Below are positions 9,189-17,862 of a stretch of DNA of 64,000 nucleotides, in pieces; position 1 is the first letter of the stretch, and each line of letters opens with the position of its first letter. The position numbers and the translations under genes are program-made. Origin of the DNA: CALZKI01 sp045124055 (lineage in GTDB: Bacteria > Bacillota > Clostridia > Lachnospirales > Lachnospiraceae); contig JBGVKZ010000051.1 in assembly GCA_045124055.1 (NCBI GenBank), positions 124,001 through 188,000 on the forward strand. Reading direction: 5' to 3'. The notes under the pieces are model-generated. The model searched no databases and was not told the origin of the DNA. It saw nothing but the letters and a program-made list of their open reading frames with translations.

Positions 9189-9743
9189 ATGAGAGTAATT
9201 GCAGGTACAGCCAGAAGTTTACCGCTAAAGACAAGAGAAGGAAAAGATACAAGACCTACAACAGACAGAATTAAAGAAACACTGTTTAATATGTTACAGC
9301 CCTATATAGCAGAATGTGTTTTTGTGGACCTATTTAGTGGTAGTGGCGGCATCGGTATCGAAGCCATAAGTAGAGGTGCAAAACATACATATTTTGTGGA
9401 GAATGATGCAAAGGCGATAGAATGTATCTTAGACAACCTAAAATTTACTCGTTTTACGGAACAGGCTACTGTCCTAAAGCAAGATGTGATTAGTGCAATT
9501 TCCGGTATTTCAGAAAAACAGGTAGATGTGATTTTTATGGACCCGCCTTATGATAATCTGTATGAAAAGAAGGTGCTGGAAGTACTTTCTACCCAAAAAT
9601 ACGTTACAGAAGATACGTTAATTGTGGTAGAAGCCTCTTTAAGAACAGATTTTTCTTACTTAGATGAAATGGGTTATGAACTAATGAAAGAAAAGAAGTA
9701 TAAAACAAACAAGCATATGTTTATACGGAGGAAAATTTCATGA
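9189..9743 (+). CDS. rsmD: 16S rRNA (guanine966-N2)-methyltransferase RsmD
   Basis: The 184-residue product starts MRVIAGTARSLPLKTREG and has the SAM-binding VFVDLFSGSGGIGIEAISRG motif split around residues 46-66. The catalytic loop reads MDPPYD, the family's [D/N]PPY motif. It methylates G966 of 16S rRNA during small-subunit assembly. I start at ATG 9189 because GGAGAGAGG sits just upstream; an in-frame GTG at 9174 has no such site. The stop overlaps the coaD start by 4 bp. The rsmD-coaD pair matches ylbH-coaD of Bacillus. Confidence 0.95.
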   Translation: MRVIAGTARSLPLKTREGKDTRPTTDRIKETLFNMLQPYIAECVFVDLFSGSGGIGIEAISRGAKHTYFVENDAKAIECILDNLKFTRFTEQATVLKQDVISAISGISEKQVDVIFMDPPYDNLYEKKVLEVLSTQKYVTEDTLIVVEASLRTDFSYLDEMGYELMKEKKYKTNKHMFIRRKIS

Positions 9744-10228
9744 AAGTAGCAATTTATCCGGGAAGTTTTGACCCGGTAACATACGGACACTTGGATATAA
9801 TTAAACGTTCTGCAGAAATTTTTGATGAATTGATAGTGGCAGTTTTAGATAATAAAACAAAGAGCCCATTGTTTTCGGTAGAAGAACGTGTTAAAATGTT
9901 AGAGGAAGTGACGAAAGATTTTCCGAATGTAAAGGTAGAATCTTTTAGCGGACTTTTGATTGATTATGCAAAAGAAAGAGACATTCATGTTTCTATCAGG
10001 GGTTTACGTGCGATTACAGATTTTGAGTATGAATTGCAGATTGCACAGACGAATAAAAAGCTTTCTGATGGGGAGTTAGATACCTTGTTTTTAACAACCA
10101 GTCTGGAATATTCCTACCTTAGTTCTTCAGGAGTAAAAGAGATTGCTTGTTTTAATGGTGATATTAGTCAATGTGTACCGCCATATGTGGCAGAATTAGT
10201 TTATAAAAAGTATGGGCATCGTTCCTAG
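9740..10228 (+). CDS. coaD: phosphopantetheine adenylyltransferase
   Basis: The 162-residue enzyme carries YPGSFDPVTYGHLDII with the nucleotidyltransferase TxGH motif, RGLRAITDFEYE, and the C-terminal SSSGVKEIA. It transfers AMP from ATP to 4'-phosphopantetheine, the fourth step of coenzyme A synthesis. Its ATG lies inside the rsmD stop (ATGA overlap), with CGGAGG upstream in rsmD, so translation is probably coupled. Confidence 0.97.
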   Translation: MKVAIYPGSFDPVTYGHLDIIKRSAEIFDELIVAVLDNKTKSPLFSVEERVKMLEEVTKDFPNVKVESFSGLLIDYAKERDIHVSIRGLRAITDFEYELQIAQTNKKLSDGELDTLFLTTSLEYSYLSSSGVKEIACFNGDISQCVPPYVAELVYKKYGHRS

Positions 10229-10251
10229 TTGAATGATTAAGGAGACAGGTT

Positions 10252-10869
10252 ATGAGCAGTAAAATCGAACAGTTAATTGATGAAATTGAAGAATATATTG
10301 ATGGTTGTAAATTTCAGGCGTTGTCTGGTGGAAGCAAAATTATTGTAGATAAAGAGACGATAGATGAATTGCTTCGCGAACTTCGTATGAAAACGCCAGA
10401 AGAAATCAAAATTTATCAGAAAGTTATTAAAAACCGCGAACAGATTTTAAATGATGCCAGAAATCAAGCGGACGCTTTAATTAAAGAAGCGACCATTCAA
10501 ACGAATGAACTTATTAATGAGCATGAGATTATGCAACAGGCTTATGCCCATGCTAACGAAGTGGTGACAATGGCCACAGCACAGGCTCAGAATATTTTAG
10601 ATACAGCGGCTATGGAAGCCAATAATATGCGTGAGGCAGCAAGACAGTATACAGACCAGCTTTTAGAAACGGTAGAAACGATTGTTTCTAGTGCGATGGA
10701 AAGTGCCAATGCAAATTATAATAGCCAGATTAGTGCATTAAGCCAGTATTATGACACCATTGTTTCTAATAGAACCGAGTTGAATCCACCGGTTGACGAA
10801 GATATCGTCAATATGGTAGATGATGAAGAAACTCAGGACGAAGGACTAAATGCGGATATGTTGAAATAA
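10252..10869 (+). CDS. coiled-coil protein (often annotated as ATPase / V-type H+-ATPase subunit H-like)
   Basis: The 205-residue protein is almost wholly helical. Residues 1-60 are a Glu/Lys-rich helix region, and about 60-170 is an Ala/Gln/Asn-rich coiled coil (QADALIKEATIQTNEL, ANEVVTMATAQAQNIL). An acidic tail with many Asp and Glu residues ends it. I see no P-loop, so the common name ATPase is unsupported. Similar proteins follow coaD in Lachnospiraceae, but I know no function; a DivIVA-like scaffold is only one possibility. AAGGAGA precedes ATG 10252, and a strong terminator follows directly. Confidence 0.8.
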   Translation: MSSKIEQLIDEIEEYIDGCKFQALSGGSKIIVDKETIDELLRELRMKTPEEIKIYQKVIKNREQILNDARNQADALIKEATIQTNELINEHEIMQQAYAHANEVVTMATAQAQNILDTAAMEANNMREAARQYTDQLLETVETIVSSAMESANANYNSQISALSQYYDTIVSNRTELNPPVDEDIVNMVDDEETQDEGLNADMLK

Positions 10870-10875
10870 TAAAAA

Positions 10876-10902
10876 AGAATCTCGCTTGCGAGGTTCTTTT
10901 TT
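10876..10902 (+). terminator. intrinsic terminator after the coiled-coil gene
   Basis: AGAATCTCGC pairs with GCGAGGTTCT (one T-G pair, closed by a tight CTTG-type turn) and is followed by a run of T to 10902. It ends the transcript that includes coaD. Confidence 0.88.
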
Positions 10903-10958
10903 ACCATATAGAACGTATTTGTAATAATTAACAAAAATGGGGATTTAAGAGGAAAAGA

Positions 10959-12182
10959 ATGAAGAAGGTATTATTAACGATATGTCTTTGTTTGGGTATT
11001 TTTTATGTTTGTAGTATCCCAAGCTATGCAGAAAATAAAGTTATTGTCATTGATGCAGGACATGGTGGAGACAATTTGGGTGCCCAGGTTAACGACTTTG
11101 TGGAAAAAGAAATCACATTAAAAGTAGCAAAAGCAATGTATGACAGATTATCTCTCTATGAAGGGGTAGATGTCTATATGACTCGTGAAGAAGATAAAGG
11201 CTTATCCTTAAAACAACGTGCTATAATAGCAAAGGACTATGATGCAGATTATATGATTGCTTTGCATTTTAATGCCTCGGAAAGTCATCTACTTTATGGA
11301 ACGGAATGTTGGGTCCCTTTTGACAACTTTTATGAAGAAACTTATACATTAGCGGCATATTTCATTGATGAAATGACCGGACTTGGATTATATAATCGAG
11401 GTATCAAAACCAGGTTAAATGATGATGGAGATAATTATTACGGAATTATCAGAGAAAGTGAAAAGAGAGACATTCCCTGTCTTTTGGTTGAGCATTGTCA
11501 TTTAGACAATGAAAATGATATAGGTTACTATGAAACGGATGAAAAATTAAAAAAACTCGGTATTTTAGATGCAGATGCTTTGGCAAAATACTTAGGACTA
11601 AGCTCGAAAGTACTGGGGGTAGATTATAGTAACTATTCTTTAGAAGTAACGATTCCACATTCTGAAAACACTAGGGATAAAACAGGGCCGGATGAATGTG
11701 CTATTACGCTAAAAGAATATGATAATACTAATGGAAATGCTTGCGTGATTTTGACTGCCAGAGAGGATGATAGTTCATTATTATATTATGATTACAGTAT
11801 TGATGGCGGCATCACGTTTTCCGAAAGATTTCCACTGACCAGTGAAAATATAGAATTTACCTTGGAAATGGAAGATGGTACAAAACCGGATATTGTGGTT
11901 AGAGCATATAGTTTAAATGATGCATATACAGTGAGTAACAACCTTGTTTTAGAAGAAGTTTGTTATCCCACACCAGAAGAAAGCGTTACAACCATTAGCT
12001 TGAATTTAAAGGAACAGCAAAAAGCAGAAAAGAGAGAAAAACTCCTTTCTTTCTTTGTGCTTGTTATGGTGCTACTGAGTTTATGCTTTGTGGTAGTTTT
12101 TACTCTTTACTTTGTAAAACTTACAAGGCGAAGAAAGCGGAGGAAAAGAAAACATCAAACACAAAGAAAAACACTAAAGTAA
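10959..12182 (+). CDS. secreted, membrane-tethered N-acetylmuramoyl-L-alanine amidase
   Basis: The 407-residue product has a signal peptide with a likely cut after SYA (residue 24), then an Amidase_3 zinc domain at about 28-205. The metal and catalytic residues are visible in IDAGHGG, the Glu of VEKEITLK, ALHFNAS and VEHCH. A Thr/Asp-rich beta-like region (about 230-340) follows, then a single hydrophobic segment at about 360-385 and an Arg/Lys-rich tail. Such enzymes cut the bond between MurNAc and the peptide stem. A signal peptide plus a C-terminal anchor implies an outward-facing enzyme held in the membrane. The last 62 bp overlap the convergent ylbJ-like gene. Confidence 0.9.
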   Translation: MKKVLLTICLCLGIFYVCSIPSYAENKVIVIDAGHGGDNLGAQVNDFVEKEITLKVAKAMYDRLSLYEGVDVYMTREEDKGLSLKQRAIIAKDYDADYMIALHFNASESHLLYGTECWVPFDNFYEETYTLAAYFIDEMTGLGLYNRGIKTRLNDDGDNYYGIIRESEKRDIPCLLVEHCHLDNENDIGYYETDEKLKKLGILDADALAKYLGLSSKVLGVDYSNYSLEVTIPHSENTRDKTGPDECAITLKEYDNTNGNACVILTAREDDSSLLYYDYSIDGGITFSERFPLTSENIEFTLEMEDGTKPDIVVRAYSLNDAYTVSNNLVLEEVCYPTPEESVTTISLNLKEQQKAEKREKLLSFFVLVMVLLSLCFVVVFTLYFVKLTRRRKRRKRKHQTQRKTLK

Positions 12183-13044
12183 TGACAGATAAAAAGAATT
12201 TATGTATTAAGTAATGCCTTAGGCTTAAATCGGTGTTGGCTAGATATTTTATCGTTTGAAAAATACAGCAAATGCCACCAAATTGTAGTAAAGATAATAA
12301 CACATACGAAGGTAAATCTGTTGCATAGGAAAGTCCATCTGTTATTTCCAAGAGGCAGGCACAAAGGGAACTTACCTGATTAGAGAGTTTTAAAAATTCT
12401 TTTGGAAGAATGGAAAGAATACTAAAAAACATTAAATATCCGCCAAGAGATAGAATTCCAGCGGCACCTTCTGAAATAGATTCATCTAAAGCAACGGAAA
12501 AGGGCATTCTTTCATTATTTTTCATTGTACAACTGACAAAACTTTTTTTGCGTAATATAAAATAGGCATAAACCAGAGGGATTCCATAAAAAAGAAACAG
12601 AATCACATAACTGTTTTTAGATACAAAGGTTCTTAGTCCATAAGTTAACATAAAAATAGGACCAATATTATTGCAAATAGGCAATAAAGAATTGGCTTCG
12701 TCTTTGGACAATTTTTTGTTCTTATAGAGCTCAGTAATGACTTTTGCACCCATAGGGAATCCACATAAAAAACCCATTAAAAGGGCATAAGTTCCATTTT
12801 TGCTAAGGTGATAGATTCTTTTTGTTACAGGATGTAAAAATGATGCAAATGTTGTGGTGATATTGAGTTTTATCATACAACTGGTTAATATCATCATAGG
12901 TAAAAGCGAAGGAACCATACTCTGATACCAGATAGAAAGTCCTTTTTTGGCATAAGTAAGTGTTAAAAAGGGAGCGGTCAGTAAAAGAAGTAAAATACCG
13001 GCAAAAAAGATAAATTGTATTATTTTTTTATAAACTTTAGTCAT
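12121..13044 (-). CDS. YlbJ-like membrane protein (nucleoside recognition/Gate domain)
   Basis: The 307-residue polytopic protein has family signatures GFLCGFPMGAKV and LPICNNIGPIFML in its middle. Around eight hydrophobic segments can be counted. In Bacillus, ylbJ lies beside ylbH and coaD and is a sporulation membrane protein; the same neighbourhood here supports the call, though the sporulation role is inference. I prefer ATG 13044; an in-frame TTG at 13056 is possible and neither has a clear ribosome binding site. The C-terminal 20 codons lie antisense to the amidase tail. Confidence 0.82.
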   Translation of the reverse strand: MTKVYKKIIQFIFFAGILLLLLTAPFLTLTYAKKGLSIWYQSMVPSLLPMMILTSCMIKLNITTTFASFLHPVTKRIYHLSKNGTYALLMGFLCGFPMGAKVITELYKNKKLSKDEANSLLPICNNIGPIFMLTYGLRTFVSKNSYVILFLFYGIPLVYAYFILRKKSFVSCTMKNNERMPFSVALDESISEGAAGILSLGGYLMFFSILSILPKEFLKLSNQVSSLCACLLEITDGLSYATDLPSYVLLSLLQFGGICCIFQTIKYLANTDLSLRHYLIHKFFLSVITLVFFFVFDVFFSSAFFAL

Positions 13045-13121
13045 AATTTTATTCAAATGATTCTTTATGATGTATACTTATGTATATGTGAATTTAGACA
13101 AAATCATACGTGGAGGTTTTT

Positions 13122-13826
13122 GTGATTCGACTGGATAAGTTTTTAGCACAAATGAATATAGGAACAAGAAGCGAAGTAAAAAATGTAATTAAAAAAGGCA
13201 AAGTCACAGTTAATGGTTTGGTTTGCAAAAATGCGGATACAAAGATTAACGAAAATGTAGATAAAATTTGTTATGAAAATCACGAAATTATGTATGAGCA
13301 ATTTGTATATTATATGATGAATAAGCCCGCTGGTGTGATTAGTGCTACAAAAGATGACAAGGATAAAACAGTACTGGATTTAATGGGTGATAACAAGCCA
13401 AACGATATCTTTCCGGTGGGAAGACTGGATAAAGATACGGAAGGGCTACTGATTTTAACCAATGATGGAGAATTGGCACATAATCTTTTATCGCCCAAAA
13501 AGCATATTAGTAAAACTTACCGGGTTCTTACAAAAGAGAAGATTACGGATAGACAGCTTACTAGTCTCCAAAACGGTGTAGATATCGGAGAAAAGAATCT
13601 GACACAAGAAGCTGTGGTAGAGAAAATAGATGAAAAAGAAATACTTCTCACAATTTATGAGGGGAAATTTCATCAGGTAAAACGTATGCTAAAGGCAGTA
13701 GATAATGAAGTGGTTTATTTAGAACGATTAAAAATGGGACAACTTTCTTTAGATGATACGTTAGATAGAGGCGATTTTAGAAAACTTACCCAAGAAGAAA
13801 TTTTAGTATTAAAAAGTGGAAAATAG
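13122..13826 (+). CDS. rsuA: RsuA-family 16S rRNA pseudouridine synthase
   Basis: The 234-residue product begins with an S4 RNA-binding domain (MIRLDKFLAQMNIGTRSEVK). The catalytic domain follows, with the RsuA signature GRLDKDTEGLLILTNDGELA, whose Asp attacks uridine, and FHQVKRML near residue 185. RsuA makes pseudouridine 516 in 16S rRNA; other S4-type family members act on 23S rRNA, so the target is inferred. I use GTG 13122, which has TGGAGG 6 bases upstream; the in-frame GTG at 13110 has none. Confidence 0.9.
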   Translation: MIRLDKFLAQMNIGTRSEVKNVIKKGKVTVNGLVCKNADTKINENVDKICYENHEIMYEQFVYYMMNKPAGVISATKDDKDKTVLDLMGDNKPNDIFPVGRLDKDTEGLLILTNDGELAHNLLSPKKHISKTYRVLTKEKITDRQLTSLQNGVDIGEKNLTQEAVVEKIDEKEILLTIYEGKFHQVKRMLKAVDNEVVYLERLKMGQLSLDDTLDRGDFRKLTQEEILVLKSGK

Positions 13827-13837
13827 GACGGAATGAT

Positions 13838-14491
13838 ATGGGAATGCTTAGTGAAGATGTTGAGGCAATTATTTTTGATGTAGATGGCACTCTTGCTGAT
13901 TCTATGAGTATGTGGAGAGAAATAGATATTGAATATTTGGGAAGATTTGGAATTGAACTTCCAGAGGATTTGCAAAAAAATATAGAAGGAAAAAGTTTTT
14001 ATGAAACAGCTCTTTATTTTAAAGAGCATTTTCCAATTCCGGATAGTATTGATAAAATGATGGCAGATTGGAATGAAATGGCGGCACATAAATATCGTTA
14101 TGAAATTCCATTAAAAAAAGATGCAGAAAAATTTATCCATTTTTGCAAGGAAAAGGGCTATCGTCTTGGAATTGCAACCAGTAATTCAATAGAATTATTA
14201 GAGTGTCTTTTTATGCAGCATAACATAAAGGAGCATTTTGATACGATTATTACTGGAAGTGATGGATTAAAGGGGAAACCTGCTCCTGATATGTACTTAG
14301 AAGCAGCGAAAAGGCTATCGGTCTCGCCACTAAATTGTTTGGTGTTTGAAGATATTATTCCAGGCATTCGAGCTGCCAAAAATGCGGGTATGAAAGTTTG
14401 TGGTGTAGAAGACGCTTATAGCAAATGTGAAAAGAAAAATAAAATGGAAGAAGCGGATTATTTTATTGAAGGCTTCTATGAATTTTTTTAA
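13838..14491 (+). CDS. HAD-superfamily hydrolase, beta-phosphoglucomutase-like
   Basis: The 217-residue protein has HAD motif I IFDVDGTLADS, motif II around IATSN, motif III in the KGKPAPDMYLEAA segment, and motif IV VFEDIIPGIRAAKNAG. A helical cap at residues 25-90 makes it a subfamily I enzyme of the phosphoglycolate phosphatase / beta-phosphoglucomutase group. The substrate cannot be told from sequence. It follows rsuA by 11 bp and precedes ygiQ by 17 bp, so the three are probably one transcript. Confidence 0.88.
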   Translation: MGMLSEDVEAIIFDVDGTLADSMSMWREIDIEYLGRFGIELPEDLQKNIEGKSFYETALYFKEHFPIPDSIDKMMADWNEMAAHKYRYEIPLKKDAEKFIHFCKEKGYRLGIATSNSIELLECLFMQHNIKEHFDTIITGSDGLKGKPAPDMYLEAAKRLSVSPLNCLVFEDIIPGIRAAKNAGMKVCGVEDAYSKCEKKNKMEEADYFIEGFYEFF

Positions 14492-14508
14492 AGGATAGGT
14501 GAAAAATA

Positions 14509-16455
14509 GTGAACAAAGAGTTTTTACCCATTTCCAGAGAGGATATGGATAAAAGAGGCATAGAACAGTTAGATTTTGTATACGTTATAGGTGATGCATA
14601 TGTAGACCACCCATCTTTTGGACCTGCAATTATTAGCAGAATTTTAGAAGATAACGGATACACGGTTGGTATTATTTCTCAACCTGACTGGAAAAATGAA
14701 GAAAGTATTACAATTCTTGGGAAACCAAGACTAGCATTTTTAATCTGCGGTGGCAATATGGATTCTATGGTTAACCACTATTTTGTTTCCAAAAAGCCAA
14801 GACCAACAGATGCGTATACACCTGGTGGTAAGATAGGAAAAAGACCGGACCACGCCGTAGTCGTATATGGAAATTTAATCCGGCGGGTGTATAAAGATAC
14901 GCCGATTATTCTAGGTGGTATTGAAGCTTCCCTTAGAAGACTTGCACACTACGATTATTGGTCAGATAGCTTTAAACGTTCTATTTTATTAGATAGTCAG
15001 GCGGATTTGATTTCCTATGGAATGGGTGAAAAATCTATCGTGGAAATTGCGGATGCATTAAACAGCGGAATTGATGTAAAACATATTACCTTTATTCCAG
15101 GAACGGTTTATAAAACGAAGGATATTTCTGGAATTTATAAAGGTGAAATCTTACCTTCCTATGAGGAAATGAAAGAAGATAAGCTTCGTTATGCAGACAG
15201 CTTTCATATTCAATATGAAAATACAGATGCATTCACAGGGAAAACCTTGATTGAAACCTATCCTAAAGATATATATGTGGTACAAAATCCACCGGCAAAG
15301 CCATTGACTATGGAAGAAATGGACCATGTTTATGAATTGCCATATACCAGAACATATCACCCAATTTATGAAAAGGAAGGCGGTATTCCGGCAATTTCTG
15401 AAATTAAGTTTTCCTTAATCAGTAATAGAGGTTGTTTTGGCGGTTGTAGTTTTTGTGCTCTTACTTTCCACCAGGGAAGATGTGTGCAAGTAAGAAGCCA
15501 TGAATCGATTATAGAAGAAGCCAAGCTTATTACCGAAGATAAAGATTTTAAAGGATATATTCACGATGTAGGTGGACCTACGGCTAACTTTAGGCAGCCT
15601 TCCTGTGAAAAACAGATGAGTGTAGGTGTATGCAAAAATAGACAATGTTTATTTCCCAAGCCTTGTCCGAATATGAAAGCAGACCATAGTGATTATTTAG
15701 AACTCTTAAGAAAGTTAAGAGAACTTCCTAAAGTGAAAAAAGTATTTATTCGTTCCGGTATTCGATTTGATTATTTACTGGCGGATAAAGATGATACTTT
15801 CTTTTATGAGTTAGTAGAACACCATGTCAGCGGACAGCTTAAAGTGGCACCAGAACACATTTCAGATGCAGTCTTAAGCAAAATGGGTAAACCGGAAAAT
15901 GCAGTTTATGAGAAGTTTGTTAAGAAATATTATGAGATTAATAATCAACTTGGGAAAAAACAGTTTTTAGTACCATATTTGATGTCTTCTCACCCTGGAA
16001 GTACTTTAAAAGAAGCAATAGAGCTGGCAGAATACTTGAGGGATTTAGGCTATATGCCGGAGCAGGTTCAGGATTTTTATCCAACCCCTTCTACAATTTC
16101 TACGGTGATGTATTATACTGGCGTAGACCCTAGAGATAAAAAGCCGGTTTATGTGTGCAGAAATCCACATGAAAAGGCGATGCAAAGAGCTTTAATCCAG
16201 TATCGTAATCCGAAAAACTATGATTTGGTAAAAGAAGCTTTGTTAAAGGCGGGACGGGAAGATTTAATTGGTTTTGATAAAAAATGTCTCATTAGGCCAA
16301 GAAATATTGGAAACTCAACAAGCAATGTGAATAGAGCAAATGGTAATGTAAATAAGACAAATAAGAATGGTTATAAGGCGAAAGATAAGGTGGCAAAGTC
16401 TAAACCTACGAAAAAGTCTACAATAAGAAATGTTCACAAAAAGAAAAATAAATAA
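14509..16455 (+). CDS. YgiQ family radical SAM protein
   Basis: The 648-residue protein starts at GTG 14509 behind a GATAGGTG site. It has the YgiQ N-terminal domain (YVIGDAYVDHPSFGPAI), then the radical SAM cluster motif RGCFGGCSFC with Cys at about 309, 313 and 316. A second Cys-rich stretch (CKNRQCLFPKPCPN) follows, and then the late PEHISDAVLSKMGKP segment. These enzymes bind a 4Fe-4S cluster and SAM; the reaction is not established. The last 45 residues are a low-complexity Asn/Lys tail (NSTSNVNRANGNVNK and onward) ending KKKNK, which is not part of the core and may bind nucleic acid. Confidence 0.93.
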   Translation: MNKEFLPISREDMDKRGIEQLDFVYVIGDAYVDHPSFGPAIISRILEDNGYTVGIISQPDWKNEESITILGKPRLAFLICGGNMDSMVNHYFVSKKPRPTDAYTPGGKIGKRPDHAVVVYGNLIRRVYKDTPIILGGIEASLRRLAHYDYWSDSFKRSILLDSQADLISYGMGEKSIVEIADALNSGIDVKHITFIPGTVYKTKDISGIYKGEILPSYEEMKEDKLRYADSFHIQYENTDAFTGKTLIETYPKDIYVVQNPPAKPLTMEEMDHVYELPYTRTYHPIYEKEGGIPAISEIKFSLISNRGCFGGCSFCALTFHQGRCVQVRSHESIIEEAKLITEDKDFKGYIHDVGGPTANFRQPSCEKQMSVGVCKNRQCLFPKPCPNMKADHSDYLELLRKLRELPKVKKVFIRSGIRFDYLLADKDDTFFYELVEHHVSGQLKVAPEHISDAVLSKMGKPENAVYEKFVKKYYEINNQLGKKQFLVPYLMSSHPGSTLKEAIELAEYLRDLGYMPEQVQDFYPTPSTISTVMYYTGVDPRDKKPVYVCRNPHEKAMQRALIQYRNPKNYDLVKEALLKAGREDLIGFDKKCLIRPRNIGNSTSNVNRANGNVNKTNKNGYKAKDKVAKSKPTKKSTIRNVHKKKNK

Positions 16456-16476
16456 GTGTAGAAAGGAAAATGTGGT

Positions 16477-17247
16477 ATGAAAAATATTGTAATTATTACT
16501 GGAGCTTCTTCTGGAATGGGAATGGAATTTGCAAAACAGTTGGATAAAAAATTAAAACACGTAGATGAATTCTGGCTTTTGGCAAGAAGAAAAGAAAGAC
16601 TGGAAAAATTAGATTTCTTATTACGTCACAAGTGTAGATTATTTGATGTGGATTTATTAAAAGCTGAAGATTTAAAACGTGTAGAAGAAGCTTTAAATGG
16701 TGAGAAAAAATATCGCATTCGTATGCTTGTTAATTGTGCAGGTTTTGGTTTAGTGGGTCAGTTTAAAGATTTAGAAAAAAAAGAACAACTGGAAATGATT
16801 GACTTAAACTGTAAGGCTTTAACGGAAATGACCTATATTTGTGTACCACATATGGATAGAAAAAGCCGTATTATTCAGCTGGCTTCCGTAGCGGCCTTTC
16901 TTCCACAGAAAAACTTTGCCATTTATGCCGCAAGTAAATCTTATGTATTGAGCTTTAGCCGTGCATTAAATGAGGAATTAAGGGATTTGGATATTACGGT
17001 TACAGCGGTATGCCCAGGACCTGTGGATACGGAATTCTTTGATGTGGCAGAAAAAAATGGTACAGCCTTAGAAATTAAGAAAATGGTTATGGTACAGGCA
17101 GACAGAGTTGTTCGCGATGCTATTTTTGCTTCTCAAATGAAATGGAGTATTTCCCTTTGCTCCATTCCTATGGTATTATTCTTAGGGCTTACAAAATTTT
17201 TACCACACAGCCTGGTATTAAAGGCTTGTAATTTGTTTTATAAATAA
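16477..17247 (+). CDS. short-chain dehydrogenase/reductase
   Basis: The 256-residue SDR has the Rossmann glycine motif TGASSGMG at residues 8-15, the NCAGFG segment, and a catalytic Ser plus YAASK. The C-terminus is hydrophobic (SIPMVLFLGLTKFLPHS), as in SDRs that associate with membranes. The substrate is unknown. A GAAAGGA precedes ATG 16477. The next gene, a small membrane protein, starts 16 bp later. Confidence 0.9.
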   Translation: MKNIVIITGASSGMGMEFAKQLDKKLKHVDEFWLLARRKERLEKLDFLLRHKCRLFDVDLLKAEDLKRVEEALNGEKKYRIRMLVNCAGFGLVGQFKDLEKKEQLEMIDLNCKALTEMTYICVPHMDRKSRIIQLASVAAFLPQKNFAIYAASKSYVLSFSRALNEELRDLDITVTAVCPGPVDTEFFDVAEKNGTALEIKKMVMVQADRVVRDAIFASQMKWSISLCSIPMVLFLGLTKFLPHSLVLKACNLFYK

Positions 17248-17263
17248 GAGGTAATAAAGCAAG

Positions 17264-17839
17264 ATGAAAAGAGTAAAAAAAGGACAATTAGGATATATAA
17301 AGTACAGAAGAACTTTTCATTTAATCTTTGCAATCGTTTTATTTGCAATGGCGATTACTTTATATATTGCAGGAATTAAGACAACAGGAGACAATAAGAA
17401 TCTATTAACGATTGTGGCAATTATCGGCATGCTTCCGGCAAGTCAGAGCGTAGTCACAACGATTCTTGGTTTCCGTGCAAAAAGTTGTAGTAAAGAATTA
17501 GCAGAAAAAATAGAAAGAAAATTAGATTCAGATATGATTTCTCTTTACGACCTTTACTTTACAACTTATGATAAAAACTATCCAATTAATCATATAGTTA
17601 TGAAAAATAACTGTGTATGTGGCATTATGGATAAGACTAAGCATAGTACCGGGGATTTTGAAAAATACATAGAAGAAACCTTTGTAAAAAATGGAATTAA
17701 AGGTGTTAGTATCAAAATTTTTGATCATACAATGGAAGAAAAATATTTGAACAGAATTCAGGAATTACAAAAATTAGAAAACGTTAAATGTGAAATGCAA
17801 GAAGACGTAGTACGTCTTTTTTGTGATATTTCTTATTAA
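17264..17839 (+). CDS. two-helix membrane protein of unknown function
   Basis: The 191-residue protein has a basic start (MKRVKKGQLGYIKYRR), two hydrophobic segments at about 20-38 and 48-66, and a cytoplasmic-looking mixed alpha/beta region of about 120 residues (for example NYPINHIVMKNNCVCGIMDK). I recognise no enzyme motif. It sits between an SDR and an RluA-type synthase in a same-strand run with gaps under 25 bp, so it is probably cotranscribed. Its function is unknown. Confidence 0.78.
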   Translation: MKRVKKGQLGYIKYRRTFHLIFAIVLFAMAITLYIAGIKTTGDNKNLLTIVAIIGMLPASQSVVTTILGFRAKSCSKELAEKIERKLDSDMISLYDLYFTTYDKNYPINHIVMKNNCVCGIMDKTKHSTGDFEKYIEETFVKNGIKGVSIKIFDHTMEEKYLNRIQELQKLENVKCEMQEDVVRLFCDISY

Positions 17840-17862
17840 TATCCTGAACATTGGTGTATGTG

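Noticed and set aside
10252..10869. ATPase or V-ATPase subunit for the coiled-coil protein
   Set aside because: No P-loop or catalytic motif is present and no V-ATPase genes are near; it is simply a helical protein.
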